A DNA stretch of 64,000 nt, taken from AC-32 sp963763475. GTDB taxonomy: Bacteria > Actinomycetota > Thermoleophilia > Gaiellales > Gaiellaceae. The notes beneath the pieces were generated by a model. That model made no database searches. It had not been told where the DNA came from and saw only the letters and a list, made by a program, of their open reading frames with translations. Shown here one piece after another: positions 8,513-16,122 of the stretch. The DNA is taken from the NCBI GenBank assembly GCA_963763475.1, contig CAVXOR010000003.1, positions 124,001 to 188,000 of the forward strand. The letters are read 5' to 3'. The position numbers and the translations under genes are program-made. Positions within the stretch are counted from its first letter, which is position 1; each line of letters opens with the position of its first letter.

Positions 8513-9081
8513 GTGATGTACGGGTTCGGTAGCGACGTCCAGAGCACGACGGCCTCGTCGGTCTCCGAGGGGTTGCGCCAGGTGTGCGGGTCGCGCGGCG
8601 AATAGGTGAGCGTGTCGCCCTCGTCGAGCTCGTGCGTCTCGTCGCCCACTCGCAGCTCCAGCGAGCCGCTGAGCACGTAGACGAGCTCGACGTCGGCGGG
8701 CAGGGTGTAGAGCTCGTCCCCGGCGCTCGCGCCCGGTGGGATGTGCGACTCGGTGACGTGGAAGCGCCGCTCGTCCCCCGAGCTGAGCAGCAGGTGTTCG
8801 GCGCTCCCCAGCGCCAGCGAGCGGCGGGCCTGCTCGTCGCGGCGGATCAGGCGGCCGGCGGGGACGTCGTCGACCAGATGGCCGACCCGCAGCTCGAGCA
8901 CGGCGCAGATGCGATAGAGCGACGAGAGCGAGGCGGAGGTCAGGTCGCGCTCGAGTTGGCTGATGAAGCCGGTGGTGAGGCCGCTGCGCTCTGCCACCTC
9001 GCTCATCGTCAGGCCGCGTTCCAGGCGCCGGGCGCGAAGCCGAGCGCCGACGCGGATCTCACCTGCGTCGACGGCACTCAC
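8509..9081 (-). CDS. XRE-family regulator with C-terminal cupin
   Basis: A 190-residue protein with an N-terminal HTH (LTMSEVAERSGLTTGFISQLER, about residues 24-45) and a C-terminal cupin barrel (PADVELVYVLSGSLELRVG, then DTLTYSPRDPHTW). This architecture is shared by regulators such as PuuR-like and SutR-like proteins, where the cupin senses a small ligand. The GTG start lies 6 nt after a TACACT box. It is divergent from the S41-like protease, whose promoter carries an inverted repeat, so autoregulation and control of that neighbour are plausible. Confidence 0.88.
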   Translation of the reverse strand: MSAVDAGEIRVGARLRARRLERGLTMSEVAERSGLTTGFISQLERDLTSASLSSLYRICAVLELRVGHLVDDVPAGRLIRRDEQARRSLALGSAEHLLLSSGDERRFHVTESHIPPGASAGDELYTLPADVELVYVLSGSLELRVGDETHELDEGDTLTYSPRDPHTWRNPSETDEAVVLWTSLPNPYIT

Positions 9082-9087
9082 GATTTA

Positions 9088-9121
9088 AGTGTAGGCATAT
9101 CGAGTTTAGTGGTGCTAAAGT
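9088..9121. promoter_or_regulatory. Divergent promoter with inverted-repeat operator
   Basis: The minus-strand box TACACT (9093-9088) serves the XRE-cupin gene. The plus-strand box TAAAGT (9116-9121) lies 6 nt before the S41 gene start. A perfect inverted repeat TTTAG-TGGTG-CTAAA (9105-9119) covers the plus -10 box, a natural repressor position for the adjacent XRE regulator. Confidence 0.45.
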
Positions 9122-9127
9122 CGGGCC

Positions 9128-10399
9128 ATGCGACGCGTCCTGCTCACAATCTTGCTCGGAGCAGTGGTCGTCGCCGCCGGGGCGAGCGGTCCGGCCCGAC
9201 CCGCGTCTCCGACCGCAGCGGACGACGTGCGCCTGCTGATGGAACGGATCCGGACCGCGCACCCCGCCCCCTTCCACGCGACGCCGGAGCCGGCCTTCCA
9301 GGCGGCGGTGGACGAGCTCGCGGCTCGCGCCGAAATCCTCTCGCCCGACCAGTTCCTCGTCGAGCTGATGCGGTTCAGCTGCCTGCTCGGCGAGCGCGAC
9401 GGCCACAGCGGGATCTTTCCGCTGGACTCGTCGCACCAGCGCGTACTGCACCTGTTTCCGCTCTACCTCTACAAGTTCGCCGACGGCCTGTTCGTCGTCG
9501 GGGCTCCCGGGCGGGAGTCGCTCGTCGGCTCGAAGGTGCTCGCGCTCGACGGGATCGCGGCCGACGAGCTCGAGCGGCAGGTTCGCCCGCTCGTCCCGCG
9601 CGACAACGAGTCGACGCGCGACGACCGCTTCATGAGCTTCCTGCTGACCGCCGAGGTGCTCCACGGCCTCGGGGTGCGGGCGGGGACCGGGCCCGCGGCA
9701 TTCACGCTCCAGAAGCCGGGCGTCGCGCCGCAGCAGGTCACGCTTCCGCCGGTCAGCGCGGCCGCGTACCTGCGCCTGATGCAGCCGCTCTTCCCCTCGT
9801 TCGTCTACGCACTGCCGAAGCGCCCGAAGCCGCTCTACCTGCGCCGCCGAGGCGAGGACCACTACGTCACGACGATCGACCGCGGACGGGTCGTGTTCGT
9901 GGGCTACAACCTGACGGTCGGCTCGACCTACCTCGAGGCGAAGCGCGTCCTGCGCCTGGCGCGGCAGCGGAAGGTACGGCGGGTGGTCGTCGACGTCCGG
10001 CTCAACCCGGGCGGCGACAACCACACCTACGCGCCGCTGTTCGCCGCGCTGCGTTCCAAGGCAGTGAACAGGCCGGGGAGGCTCGTCGTGCTGATCTCAC
10101 GCAGCACCTTCTCGGCGGCCGCGAACTTCATCACGGACCTCGAGCGGCGCACACGCGCGGTGTTCGTCGGCGAACTGTCGGGCGGCAGCCCGAACCTCTA
10201 CGGCGACGCGACCGGGGTCGACCTGCCGGTCGCGGGCGTGGACGTGAACATCGCGACGACTTACTGGCAGAAGAGCTTTGCTGCCGACGCTCGGGTCGGG
10301 ATCGCCCCGAAGATCGCGGTGCCGCTCACCTCGACGGCGTTCTTCCGCAACGGCGACCCGGTGCTCGCGGCGGCGCTTCGGTATCGGGCCGGGCGCTAG
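9128..10399 (+). CDS. Secreted S41-like peptidase
   Basis: The 423-residue product has a signal peptide (LLTILLGAVVVAAGASG, about 5-21) and a C-terminal S41/tail-specific protease fold: VVVDVRLNPGGDN, LISRSTFSAAANFITDLE and VGELSGGSPNLYGD. The serine in STFSAA aligns with the S41 nucleophile. The usual lysine four residues later is not evident, so it may use another base, as tricorn-like members do, or be weakly active. No PDZ domain is obvious. It is transcribed away from the XRE-cupin regulator. Confidence 0.72.
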   Translation: MRRVLLTILLGAVVVAAGASGPARPASPTAADDVRLLMERIRTAHPAPFHATPEPAFQAAVDELAARAEILSPDQFLVELMRFSCLLGERDGHSGIFPLDSSHQRVLHLFPLYLYKFADGLFVVGAPGRESLVGSKVLALDGIAADELERQVRPLVPRDNESTRDDRFMSFLLTAEVLHGLGVRAGTGPAAFTLQKPGVAPQQVTLPPVSAAAYLRLMQPLFPSFVYALPKRPKPLYLRRRGEDHYVTTIDRGRVVFVGYNLTVGSTYLEAKRVLRLARQRKVRRVVVDVRLNPGGDNHTYAPLFAALRSKAVNRPGRLVVLISRSTFSAAANFITDLERRTRAVFVGELSGGSPNLYGDATGVDLPVAGVDVNIATTYWQKSFAADARVGIAPKIAVPLTSTAFFRNGDPVLAAALRYRAGR

Positions 10400-10409
10400 A
10401 TTCCGCGCC

Positions 10410-11387
10410 ATGAGGCGCACCCGCTTCGCTCCCAGCCCCACGGGCTCGTTGCACGTCGGCAACGCGCTCAGCGCGGTCGCTGGACGGTCGCTGGGCGAGT
10501 GGTCCCTGCTGCGGATCGACGACACCGACCCGGCCCGCAACGTTCCCGGCGGCGAGGAAGAGCTGCTGCGTGACCTCGAGTGGCTCGGCCTGGCCTGGGA
10601 CGAGGGGCCGGTGCGCCAGAGCGAGCGCCGCGAGCGGCACCTGGAGGCTGCAGTGCAACTCGGCGAGCGCTTCGACGGGGTCACGCTCGTGCGCGAGGAC
10701 GGCTCGCCGACCTACCACCTGGCGAGCGTCGTGGACGACGTCGACTTCGGGATCACGCACGTCGTGCGCGGGAACGACCACCGGCCGAACGAGTCGCTGC
10801 ACCGGCGGCTGTTCGAGGCGCTCGGCGCGACGCCGCCCGAGTTCGTCCACCACGGCCTGATCCTCGGCGAGGACGGCAAGAAGCTCTCGAAGCGCGCCGA
10901 AGGCGCGACCGTTGCCTCGCTGCGAGAGGCCGGGATCCCGGCCGAGGCGGTGCGGGCCTACCTCGAGGAGCTCGGCCTGCCTAAGCACGACGTCCACTAC
11001 GACCTGCCACGGATCAGGCGGCTCGCGACCGACGCGATCGGCGCGCTCTCGGACGAGGAGCTGACCGCCCGCGTCGGAGCGCCGTCCGAGCTCGCGCCGG
11101 CTTTGCGAGGCGCCCGCGACCTGAACGAAGCGCGCGAGTTCGCGACGCAGATCCTCGAGCCGGAGCCGGTGACGCTGCCGGAGGAGGCGCGCCCGACGAT
11201 CGAGCGATTCAAGGAGCTTGCCGGCGGCGAACCGCGCGAGACGATCCGCGAGCTGAAGGCGGTCGGTGGCAACCTACGCGCGCTTCGGCTCGCGCTGACC
11301 GGCCGCGACCGCGGCCCCGAGCTCTGGACGGTCGTCGCGGCGCTTCCGCGCGAGGAGGCTCTGAGGAGGATCGATGCGGCTCTATGA
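10410..11387 (+). CDS. Minimal glutamyl-tRNA synthetase-like protein
   Basis: A class I aminoacyl-tRNA synthetase core. RFAPSPTGSLHVGNA carries the HIGH motif (HVGN), LLRIDDTDPAR and THVVRGNDH are GluRS motifs, and KKLSKR near residue 158 is the KMSKS loop. At 325 residues it is much shorter than the roughly 470-490 of normal GluRS. The HIGH-to-KMSKS distance is about 85 residues short and much of the anticodon-binding region is missing. It could be a reduced GluRS or a GluQ-RS-like tRNA modifier. The ATG lies 7 nt after a TAGATT box. It overlaps cysS by 14 bases. Confidence 0.8.
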   Translation: MRRTRFAPSPTGSLHVGNALSAVAGRSLGEWSLLRIDDTDPARNVPGGEEELLRDLEWLGLAWDEGPVRQSERRERHLEAAVQLGERFDGVTLVREDGSPTYHLASVVDDVDFGITHVVRGNDHRPNESLHRRLFEALGATPPEFVHHGLILGEDGKKLSKRAEGATVASLREAGIPAEAVRAYLEELGLPKHDVHYDLPRIRRLATDAIGALSDEELTARVGAPSELAPALRGARDLNEAREFATQILEPEPVTLPEEARPTIERFKELAGGEPRETIRELKAVGGNLRALRLALTGRDRGPELWTVVAALPREEALRRIDAAL

Positions 11388-12663
11388 CACGGCCACCAGG
11401 CAGCTGCAAGAGCTGCCGCCGCTCCCCGGCCCGATCCGGATGTACTTCTGCGGACCGACGGTCTACCAGCGCATCCACGTCGGCAACGCGCGCCCGTTCG
11501 TGATCTCGATGTGGCTGAAGCGCTGGCTCGAGCGCAGCGGCTACGAAGTCACGCTGGCCGAGAACATCACCGACATCAACGACAAGATCTACGCGGCCGC
11601 GCCCGGCGCGAGCGCGCAGCTGGCCGCAGACGCAAGCGGCTGGTACCTCGAGGACACCGGAGACCTGGGCCTCGGCCGCCCGGACGTCGAGCCGAAGGCG
11701 ACGGAGTCGATCCCGCCGATCGTGGCGATGATCGAGCAGCTCGTCGCGAGCGGCCACGCTTATCCCGCCGAGGGCGACGTCTACTTCCGCGTGGCGAGCT
11801 TTCCGGACTACGGCAGGCTCTCCGGCCGGCACGGCGACGAGGAGGCGACGCGGAACCCGTCCGAGGAGGCGGAGGAGGCGGCCCGCAAGGAGGACCCGCG
11901 CGACTTCGCGCTCTGGAAGTCGCACAAGGAGGGGGAGGACACCTGGTGGGAGTCGCCGTGGGGCCGGGGCCGGCCGGGTTGGCACATCGAGTGCTCGGCG
12001 ATGGCCGAGGAGCACCTGGGGCCTGCCTTCGAGATCCACGGAGGCGGGCTCGACCTGGTCTTCCCGCACCACGAGAACGAGGTGGCCCAGTCGCGCTCGC
12101 TGGGGCACGAGTTCGCGCAGCTGTGGATGCACAACGGCATGCTGCGGCTCGCCGGCGAGAAGATGTCGAAGTCGCTCGGCAACATCGTCTCCCTGCGTGA
12201 GGCGCTCGACGAGTGGGGCCGCGAGACGCTGCTCGTCTACTTCCTCGGCGGACACTGGCGCAAGCCGGTCGACTACTCGGACGAGGTGCTCGAGCAGGCG
12301 GCTGCGCAGGCCGAGAGCTTCCGCAACGTCTTTCGCGGTGAATCCGCCGGGGGTGGCGATTGGGACCCGTTCGCGGCTGCGCTCGAGGACGACTTCAACA
12401 CGCCGGAGGCGCTCGCGGTCATGCACGGCTGGCGCGACCACGAGCTCCTGCGGCGCGGCCTCGAGCTGTTCGGGCTCGAGTCGCTGGCCGAGGTGGCAGA
12501 GGCGCCGGCGGAGCTGGAGGAGCTCGCGCGGGCGCGCGTCGAGGCTCGGGTGCAGAAGGACTTCGAGACGAGCGACCGTCTGCGCGACGAGATCGAGGCC
12601 GCCGGCTGGGTGGTGCGCGACGTGGACGCCGAGCCCGGCTTCCAGCTCGTGCCGAAGCGGTGA
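11374..12663 (+). CDS. cysS: Cysteinyl-tRNA synthetase
   Basis: This enzyme charges tRNA-Cys. The 429-residue product has the zinc ligand region YFCGPTVY, the HIGH motif as HVGN (about residue 36), the second zinc site in WHIECSAM and FPHHENE, and a perfect KMSKS loop (EKMSKSLGN). A helical tRNA-binding C-terminus follows. It starts inside the end of the GluRS-like gene and its stop overlaps the methyltransferase start (GTGA), in the same order as Bacillus gltX-cysS-rlmB. Confidence 0.96.
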   Translation: MRLYDTATRQLQELPPLPGPIRMYFCGPTVYQRIHVGNARPFVISMWLKRWLERSGYEVTLAENITDINDKIYAAAPGASAQLAADASGWYLEDTGDLGLGRPDVEPKATESIPPIVAMIEQLVASGHAYPAEGDVYFRVASFPDYGRLSGRHGDEEATRNPSEEAEEAARKEDPRDFALWKSHKEGEDTWWESPWGRGRPGWHIECSAMAEEHLGPAFEIHGGGLDLVFPHHENEVAQSRSLGHEFAQLWMHNGMLRLAGEKMSKSLGNIVSLREALDEWGRETLLVYFLGGHWRKPVDYSDEVLEQAAAQAESFRNVFRGESAGGGDWDPFAAALEDDFNTPEALAVMHGWRDHELLRRGLELFGLESLAEVAEAPAELEELARARVEARVQKDFETSDRLRDEIEAAGWVVRDVDAEPGFQLVPKR

Positions 12664-13364
12664 CCTCGGAGCTCGTCTACGGCCGGCGCCCCGTGCGCGA
12701 GGTGCTGCGGGGGCCGCGCGAGGTGCTCGAGCTGTGGGTGACCGAGCGGGCGCTGAAGGCCGAGCCGTGGCTTGGCGACGCAGACGTGCGCGTTCAAGTC
12801 AAGCCGGAGCGCGAGCTGACCGCCGCTGTGGGCACGCAGGATCATCAGGGAGTGGTCGCGCGCGTCGAGCCGTTCCGCTACGCCGACGCACACGAGCTAG
12901 CGGTCGGCGAGGCCCCGCTGCTGGCCGTGCTGGACTCGGTGACCGACCCGCGCAATCTCGGCGCCGTCATCCGCAGCGCGGACGGGGCGGGCGCCGACGG
13001 GATCGTGCTCCCCGCGCACAACTCGGCACGGGTCACGGCCGCGGTCGCGCGTGCCTCGGCCGGCGCGGTCGAGCACGTGCGGGTGGCGGTGGTCAAGAAC
13101 CTCGCCCGCTACCTGGGCGAGATCAAGAGCCCGCAGCTCTGGATCTGGGCCGCTGACGGCGACGCCCAGACCTCGATGTGGCACGCCGACCTGTCCGGTG
13201 GCGCGGTGTTCGTGCTCGGCGCGGAGGGCAAAGGGCTGCGGCCGCTGGTGAGACGCACCTGCGACGACGCCGTCTCGATCCCGCTGCACGGACGGGTGGA
13301 GTCGCTGAACGTGAGCGTGGCGGCGGCGCTGCTGCTCTACGAGGCGAGACGGCAGCGTGGCTGA
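12660..13364 (+). CDS. rlmB: SpoU-family 23S rRNA 2'-O-methyltransferase (RlmB/TrmH type)
   Basis: The GTG at 12660 overlaps the cysS stop and gives 234 residues. An N-terminal substrate-binding region (YGRRPVREVLRG) leads into the knotted SPOUT domain, with motif 1 (LDSVTDPRNLGAVIRSADGAG), motif 2 (FVLGAEGKGLRPLVRRTCD) and motif 3 (VSIPLHGRVESLNVSVAAALLLYE). These are diagnostic for RlmB/TrmH enzymes that use S-adenosylmethionine. It overlaps the NYN gene by 8 bases. The exact target nucleotide cannot be read from sequence. Confidence 0.92.
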   Translation: MTSELVYGRRPVREVLRGPREVLELWVTERALKAEPWLGDADVRVQVKPERELTAAVGTQDHQGVVARVEPFRYADAHELAVGEAPLLAVLDSVTDPRNLGAVIRSADGAGADGIVLPAHNSARVTAAVARASAGAVEHVRVAVVKNLARYLGEIKSPQLWIWAADGDAQTSMWHADLSGGAVFVLGAEGKGLRPLVRRTCDDAVSIPLHGRVESLNVSVAAALLLYEARRQRG

Positions 13365-13797
13365 GCCGACGCTCTACCTGTTCGACGGCTACAACCTCCT
13401 GCACGCGGGCGAGTTCGACGATCCGCGTGAGCTCGTCGACCGGCTCGCCAGCTTCGTCGCCCTGAGCGGCGCGCGCGGGGTCGTCGTCTTCGACGGCGTG
13501 GGGGAGGAGCGCACGCACGGCCCGCTCGAGGTGCGCTACGCGGAGCACGCGGACGCGCTGCTGGAGCGCCTGGCCGCCGAGCACCGCAGCCGGGAGACGG
13601 TTTGCCTCGTGTCCTCCGACTCCGCGGTCCGGGGCACCTCCGGGCAGGAGGTGCAGAAGCGAAGCTCGCGAACCTTCCTGCAGGATCTCGACGAGCCGAG
13701 ACACGAGGACCCGGGTAGATCGCAGCTTCGGGATCGCGTGGACGAAGAGACGCGAAAACGCCTAGAGAAGCTGCGGCGAGGACAAGGGTCCGGTTAA
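13357..13797 (+). CDS. YacP-type NYN-domain nuclease
   Basis: A 146-residue PIN-like NYN protein. The N-terminal YLFDGYNLLHAG holds the first metal-binding aspartate, VVVFDGVG the second strand, and VSSDSAVRGTSG a third acidic cluster, all as in Bacillus YacP/Rae1. Rae1 is a ribosome-associated mRNA endonuclease. Position between rlmB and a SigH-like sigma gene matches Bacillus. The basic C-terminal tail (ETRKRLEKLRRGQ) would suit RNA contact. The GTG start lies within the end of rlmB. Confidence 0.85.
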   Translation: MAEPTLYLFDGYNLLHAGEFDDPRELVDRLASFVALSGARGVVVFDGVGEERTHGPLEVRYAEHADALLERLAAEHRSRETVCLVSSDSAVRGTSGQEVQKRSSRTFLQDLDEPRHEDPGRSQLRDRVDEETRKRLEKLRRGQGSG

Positions 13798-13808
13798 TTC
13801 CGAAAAAC

Positions 13809-13868
13809 AGCAAGGTCTTGTAAACGTGTTGGGACCTTGCTATCTTGATCCTCAACCTCAGGGTGAGG
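13809..13868 (+). promoter_or_regulatory. Promoter, inverted repeat and leader hairpin of the sigma gene
   Basis: TTGTAA (13818-13823) and TATCTT (13841-13846), spaced 17 nt, form a plausible promoter. A perfect 9-bp inverted repeat AGCAAGGTC (13809-13817) and GACCTTGCT (13833-13841) brackets the -35 and spacer and touches the -10. Just downstream, CCTCA-GGG-TGAGG (13856-13868) can fold as a small hairpin in the leader. Confidence 0.45.
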
Positions 13869-13902
13869 CTTCTCGCTCACCGTCCACGAACGAGGGGGAG
13901 CC

Positions 13903-14565
13903 GTGCCCGCTCGGACTGCGCAGACGATCCATTCGCCGCAGAAGCTCCAGCGCGAGCTAGCCGATCTGCAGCTCGTGATGCGAGCCCGGAACGGCGACCA
14001 GAAGGCCCTCGACGAGTTGATCCGCCGCTACACGGGCTTCGTCCGGCTGAAGGCGAGCTCGTACTTCCTCGCCGGCGGCGACTCGGAGGACCTGATCCAG
14101 GAAGGGCTGATCGGCCTGTACAAGGCGGTGCGCGACTTCAGCCCGGAGCTCTCGTCGTTCCGCAGCTTCGCCGAGCTCTGCGTGACGCGGCAGATCATCA
14201 CGGCGATCAAGACGGCGACTCGCTTCAAGCACTCCCCGCTGAACAGCTACGTCTCGTTCAGCCACACGCCCGCCGGCCAGGAGGGCGACGGCGACTGCAC
14301 GCTCGGCGACGCGCTTCCCGGGCCGTCGGTGGACGATCCGTCGGTGTGCGTGATCTCGACGGAGGAGCTGCAGAGCCTCGTCTTCACGCTCGGCAGCGGG
14401 CTCTCGAAGCTCGAGGCCGACGCGCTCAAGCTCTACCTCGAGGGCGAGTCCTACGAGGACATGGCCGAGCGGCTCGGCTGCGACACGAAGACGATCGACA
14501 ATGCGCTCCAGCGCGTGAAGCGCAAGGTGCTCGCTCACCAGGAATCACGCGCGGTGCTGCAGTAG
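13903..14565 (+). CDS. SigH-like sigma-70 family factor
   Basis: A 220-residue sigma factor. Region 2 contains DLIQEGLIGLYKAVRDF (core-binding 2.1-2.2) and the following SFAELCVTRQIITAIKTA (2.3-2.4). Region 4 ends with SYEDMAERLGCDTKTIDNALQRVKRKV, the HTH that reads -35 elements. No region 1.1 or full region 3 is present. Sequence and position after the YacP homologue match SigH of Firmicutes. No anti-sigma gene is adjacent. The GTG start follows GAGGGGGAG at 13892-13900 with very short spacing. Confidence 0.9.
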   Translation: MPARTAQTIHSPQKLQRELADLQLVMRARNGDQKALDELIRRYTGFVRLKASSYFLAGGDSEDLIQEGLIGLYKAVRDFSPELSSFRSFAELCVTRQIITAIKTATRFKHSPLNSYVSFSHTPAGQEGDGDCTLGDALPGPSVDDPSVCVISTEELQSLVFTLGSGLSKLEADALKLYLEGESYEDMAERLGCDTKTIDNALQRVKRKVLAHQESRAVLQ

Positions 14566-14591
14566 CCGCTTGCGCGTTCGGATAGCTTTCT

Positions 14592-14605
14592 GATATCTAG
14601 ATATC
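14592..14605. promoter_or_regulatory. 14-bp perfect palindrome before the HTH gene
   Basis: GATATCTAGATATC is fully self-complementary and ends 4 bases before the ATG at 14610. It is strikingly AT-rich for this DNA. It contains TAGATA, a possible -10, so a protein bound here would block initiation. Autoregulation by the next gene is the simplest idea. Confidence 0.45.
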
Positions 14606-14609
14606 CGCG

Positions 14610-15008
14610 ATGGCACGACCGCGGAAGCAGGACGACGTCACGGCGCTGTTCGTCCGGATCCCCTCAGCCGAGGCGGAGAAGCTCCATCGTGCCGCCGACG
14701 CGCTGGGGACGCCCAAACGAGAGCTGATCACGCAGCTCGTCGCACAGTACGTCGACCCGGAGAACCCGCACGCGCTGAATGCGCTCGGCGGAGCGCGGGC
14801 CGAATGGTCGGTCGGTCAGCATTCGTTCCGGCCGGCCGAGGAGCTCGAGATCCTGACGCCGGCCCAGCTCGCCGGCCTGCTGCAGGTCGACGAGAAGGTT
14901 GTGATCGAGCTCGCCGAGCAGCGTGAGCTGCCCGGGCGGAAGGTGGGCGAGGAGTGGCGCTTCTCGCGCGAGGCGATCCGCGCGTGGCTCGCCGAGGAGC
15001 AGGAGTGA
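14610..15008 (+). CDS. DNA-binding protein, excisionase-type HTH
   Basis: A 132-residue protein with two parts. Residues about 8-48 (TALFVRIPSAEAEKLHRAADALGTPKRELI) look like a ribbon-helix-helix segment. Residues about 78-131 (ILTPAQLAGLLQVDEKVVIELAEQRELP then WRFSREAIRAWL) are a MerR/excisionase helix-turn-helix as in helix_turn_helix_17 proteins. No phage genes are nearby, so this is a chromosomal regulator. Its stop overlaps the next gene (GTGA), and clpP follows, suggesting an operon under its own control. Confidence 0.8.
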   Translation: MARPRKQDDVTALFVRIPSAEAEKLHRAADALGTPKRELITQLVAQYVDPENPHALNALGGARAEWSVGQHSFRPAEELEILTPAQLAGLLQVDEKVVIELAEQRELPGRKVGEEWRFSREAIRAWLAEEQE

Positions 15009-15445
15009 GGATCGGCAGGCTCGAGCGTGCGTGGGCTGCCAAGGCGCTCCGGCCCGCGGTCGGCTGGAAGGTCTGGCGGGTCGAGGACGGCCTGCTCGTG
15101 AGCGTGCTCTACGGTGACCCGTGGCCGGTTGAGGAGCCGATCCGCGCGAGCTGCTTCCGGCACCGGCACGAAGCGCCGAGCCCCTCGTGCGCGTGCGGGA
15201 TCCACGCCGCCCGCGAGCTCGAGGCCTGGGAGCACTACCTGCACGTCGGCGCCGAGGCGCGCGTCTTCGGTCGAGTGCTGCTCTGGGGTGCGACCGTCGA
15301 GGGCGCTCACGGCTGGCGCGCCGCCTGCGCGCGGCCGGTCGAGATCTTCGTGCCCTTGGCGGTCACGGAGCCGGTCGAAGGGCTCGAGGCCTACGGCGTG
15401 CCGGTACACGTGCTCGAGCCCGTCCAGGCGGCGGTGCCCGTATGA
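15005..15445 (+). CDS. Conserved-looking protein of unknown function in clpP operon
   Basis: The start is taken as GTG 15005, coupled to the HTH stop, giving 146 residues. The sequence has many Trp (WKVWRVEDG) and a Cys pair in SCACGIHAARELE, with a further ASCFRH upstream, so a metal site is possible. It is soluble with no membrane segment. The next gene, clpP, starts inside its last codon (ATGA). The tight coupling argues for a real product whose function I do not recognise. Confidence 0.72.
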   Translation: MRIGRLERAWAAKALRPAVGWKVWRVEDGLLVSVLYGDPWPVEEPIRASCFRHRHEAPSPSCACGIHAARELEAWEHYLHVGAEARVFGRVLLWGATVEGAHGWRAACARPVEIFVPLAVTEPVEGLEAYGVPVHVLEPVQAAVPV

Positions 15446-16041
15446 ACCCGCTCGTGCCGATGGTGGTCGAGCAGACCTCGCGCGGCGAGCGGTCGTTCGA
15501 CATCTACTCGCGGCTGCTCAAGGACCGAATCGTGATGGTCGGCTCGGCGATCGACGACCAGGTCGCCAACCTCGTCGTGGCGCAGCTGCTGCACCTCGAG
15601 TCGGACGACCCCGAGAAGGAGATCTCCGTCTACGTCAACTCCCCCGGCGGCGACGTCTACGCAGGTCTTGCGATCTACGACACGATGACCTTCGTGAAGC
15701 CCGACATCCGGACGATCTGCGTCGGGACGGCGATGTCGATGGGCTCGGTTCTGCTGGCGGCGGGCACGAAGGGCAAGCGGAGCGCCTTGCCCAACGCGAA
15801 GATCCTGATCCACCAGGTCTGGACCGGGCAGTTCGGGGGTCAGGCCTCGGACGTCGAGATCCGCGCGAGGGAGGTGCTCGACCTGAAGAAGCGCGTCGAG
15901 CAGATCCTCGCCGACCACAGCGGCCAGCCGCTGGATCGCGTCGCCCAGGACACCGACCGCGACCACTTCATGACCGCGAGCGAGGCGGTCGACTACGGCC
16001 TGATCGACGAGGTGCTCCAGAGCCGGCCGGCGCTAGGCTGA
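15442..16041 (+). CDS. clpP: ATP-dependent Clp protease proteolytic subunit
   Basis: ClpP forms the tetradecameric serine protease chamber used with ClpX or ClpC. The 199-residue product has the catalytic serine in GTAMSMGS, the histidine in NAKILIHQ and the aspartate in the DRDHFMTASEAVDYGLID region, plus VNSPGGDVYAGLAIYD. Starting at ATG 15442 gives NPLVPMVVEQTSRGER, the normal ClpP N-terminus. Neither clpX nor a second clpP is adjacent. Instead it lies behind a DNA-binding protein and an unknown gene. Confidence 0.94.
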   Translation: MNPLVPMVVEQTSRGERSFDIYSRLLKDRIVMVGSAIDDQVANLVVAQLLHLESDDPEKEISVYVNSPGGDVYAGLAIYDTMTFVKPDIRTICVGTAMSMGSVLLAAGTKGKRSALPNAKILIHQVWTGQFGGQASDVEIRAREVLDLKKRVEQILADHSGQPLDRVAQDTDRDHFMTASEAVDYGLIDEVLQSRPALG

Positions 16042-16048
16042 GCGGAGC

Positions 16049-16122
16049 GCCGGAGTAGCTCAGCTGGTCAGAGCAACCGCCTTGTAAGCGGTAGGTCGTG
16101 GGTTCGAATCCCGCCTCCGGCT
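16049..16122 (+). tRNA. tRNA-Thr (anticodon UGU)
   Basis: A full cloverleaf of 74 bases. The acceptor stem is GCCGGAG/CTCCGGC with discriminator T. The D arm includes AGCTCAGCTGGTCAGAGC. The anticodon stem ACCGC/GCGGT encloses CTTGTAA with anticodon TGT, and the T arm is GTGGG-TTCGAAT-CCCGC. CCA is not encoded. It starts 8 bases after clpP and abuts the convergent glycosyltransferase stop. Confidence 0.95.
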
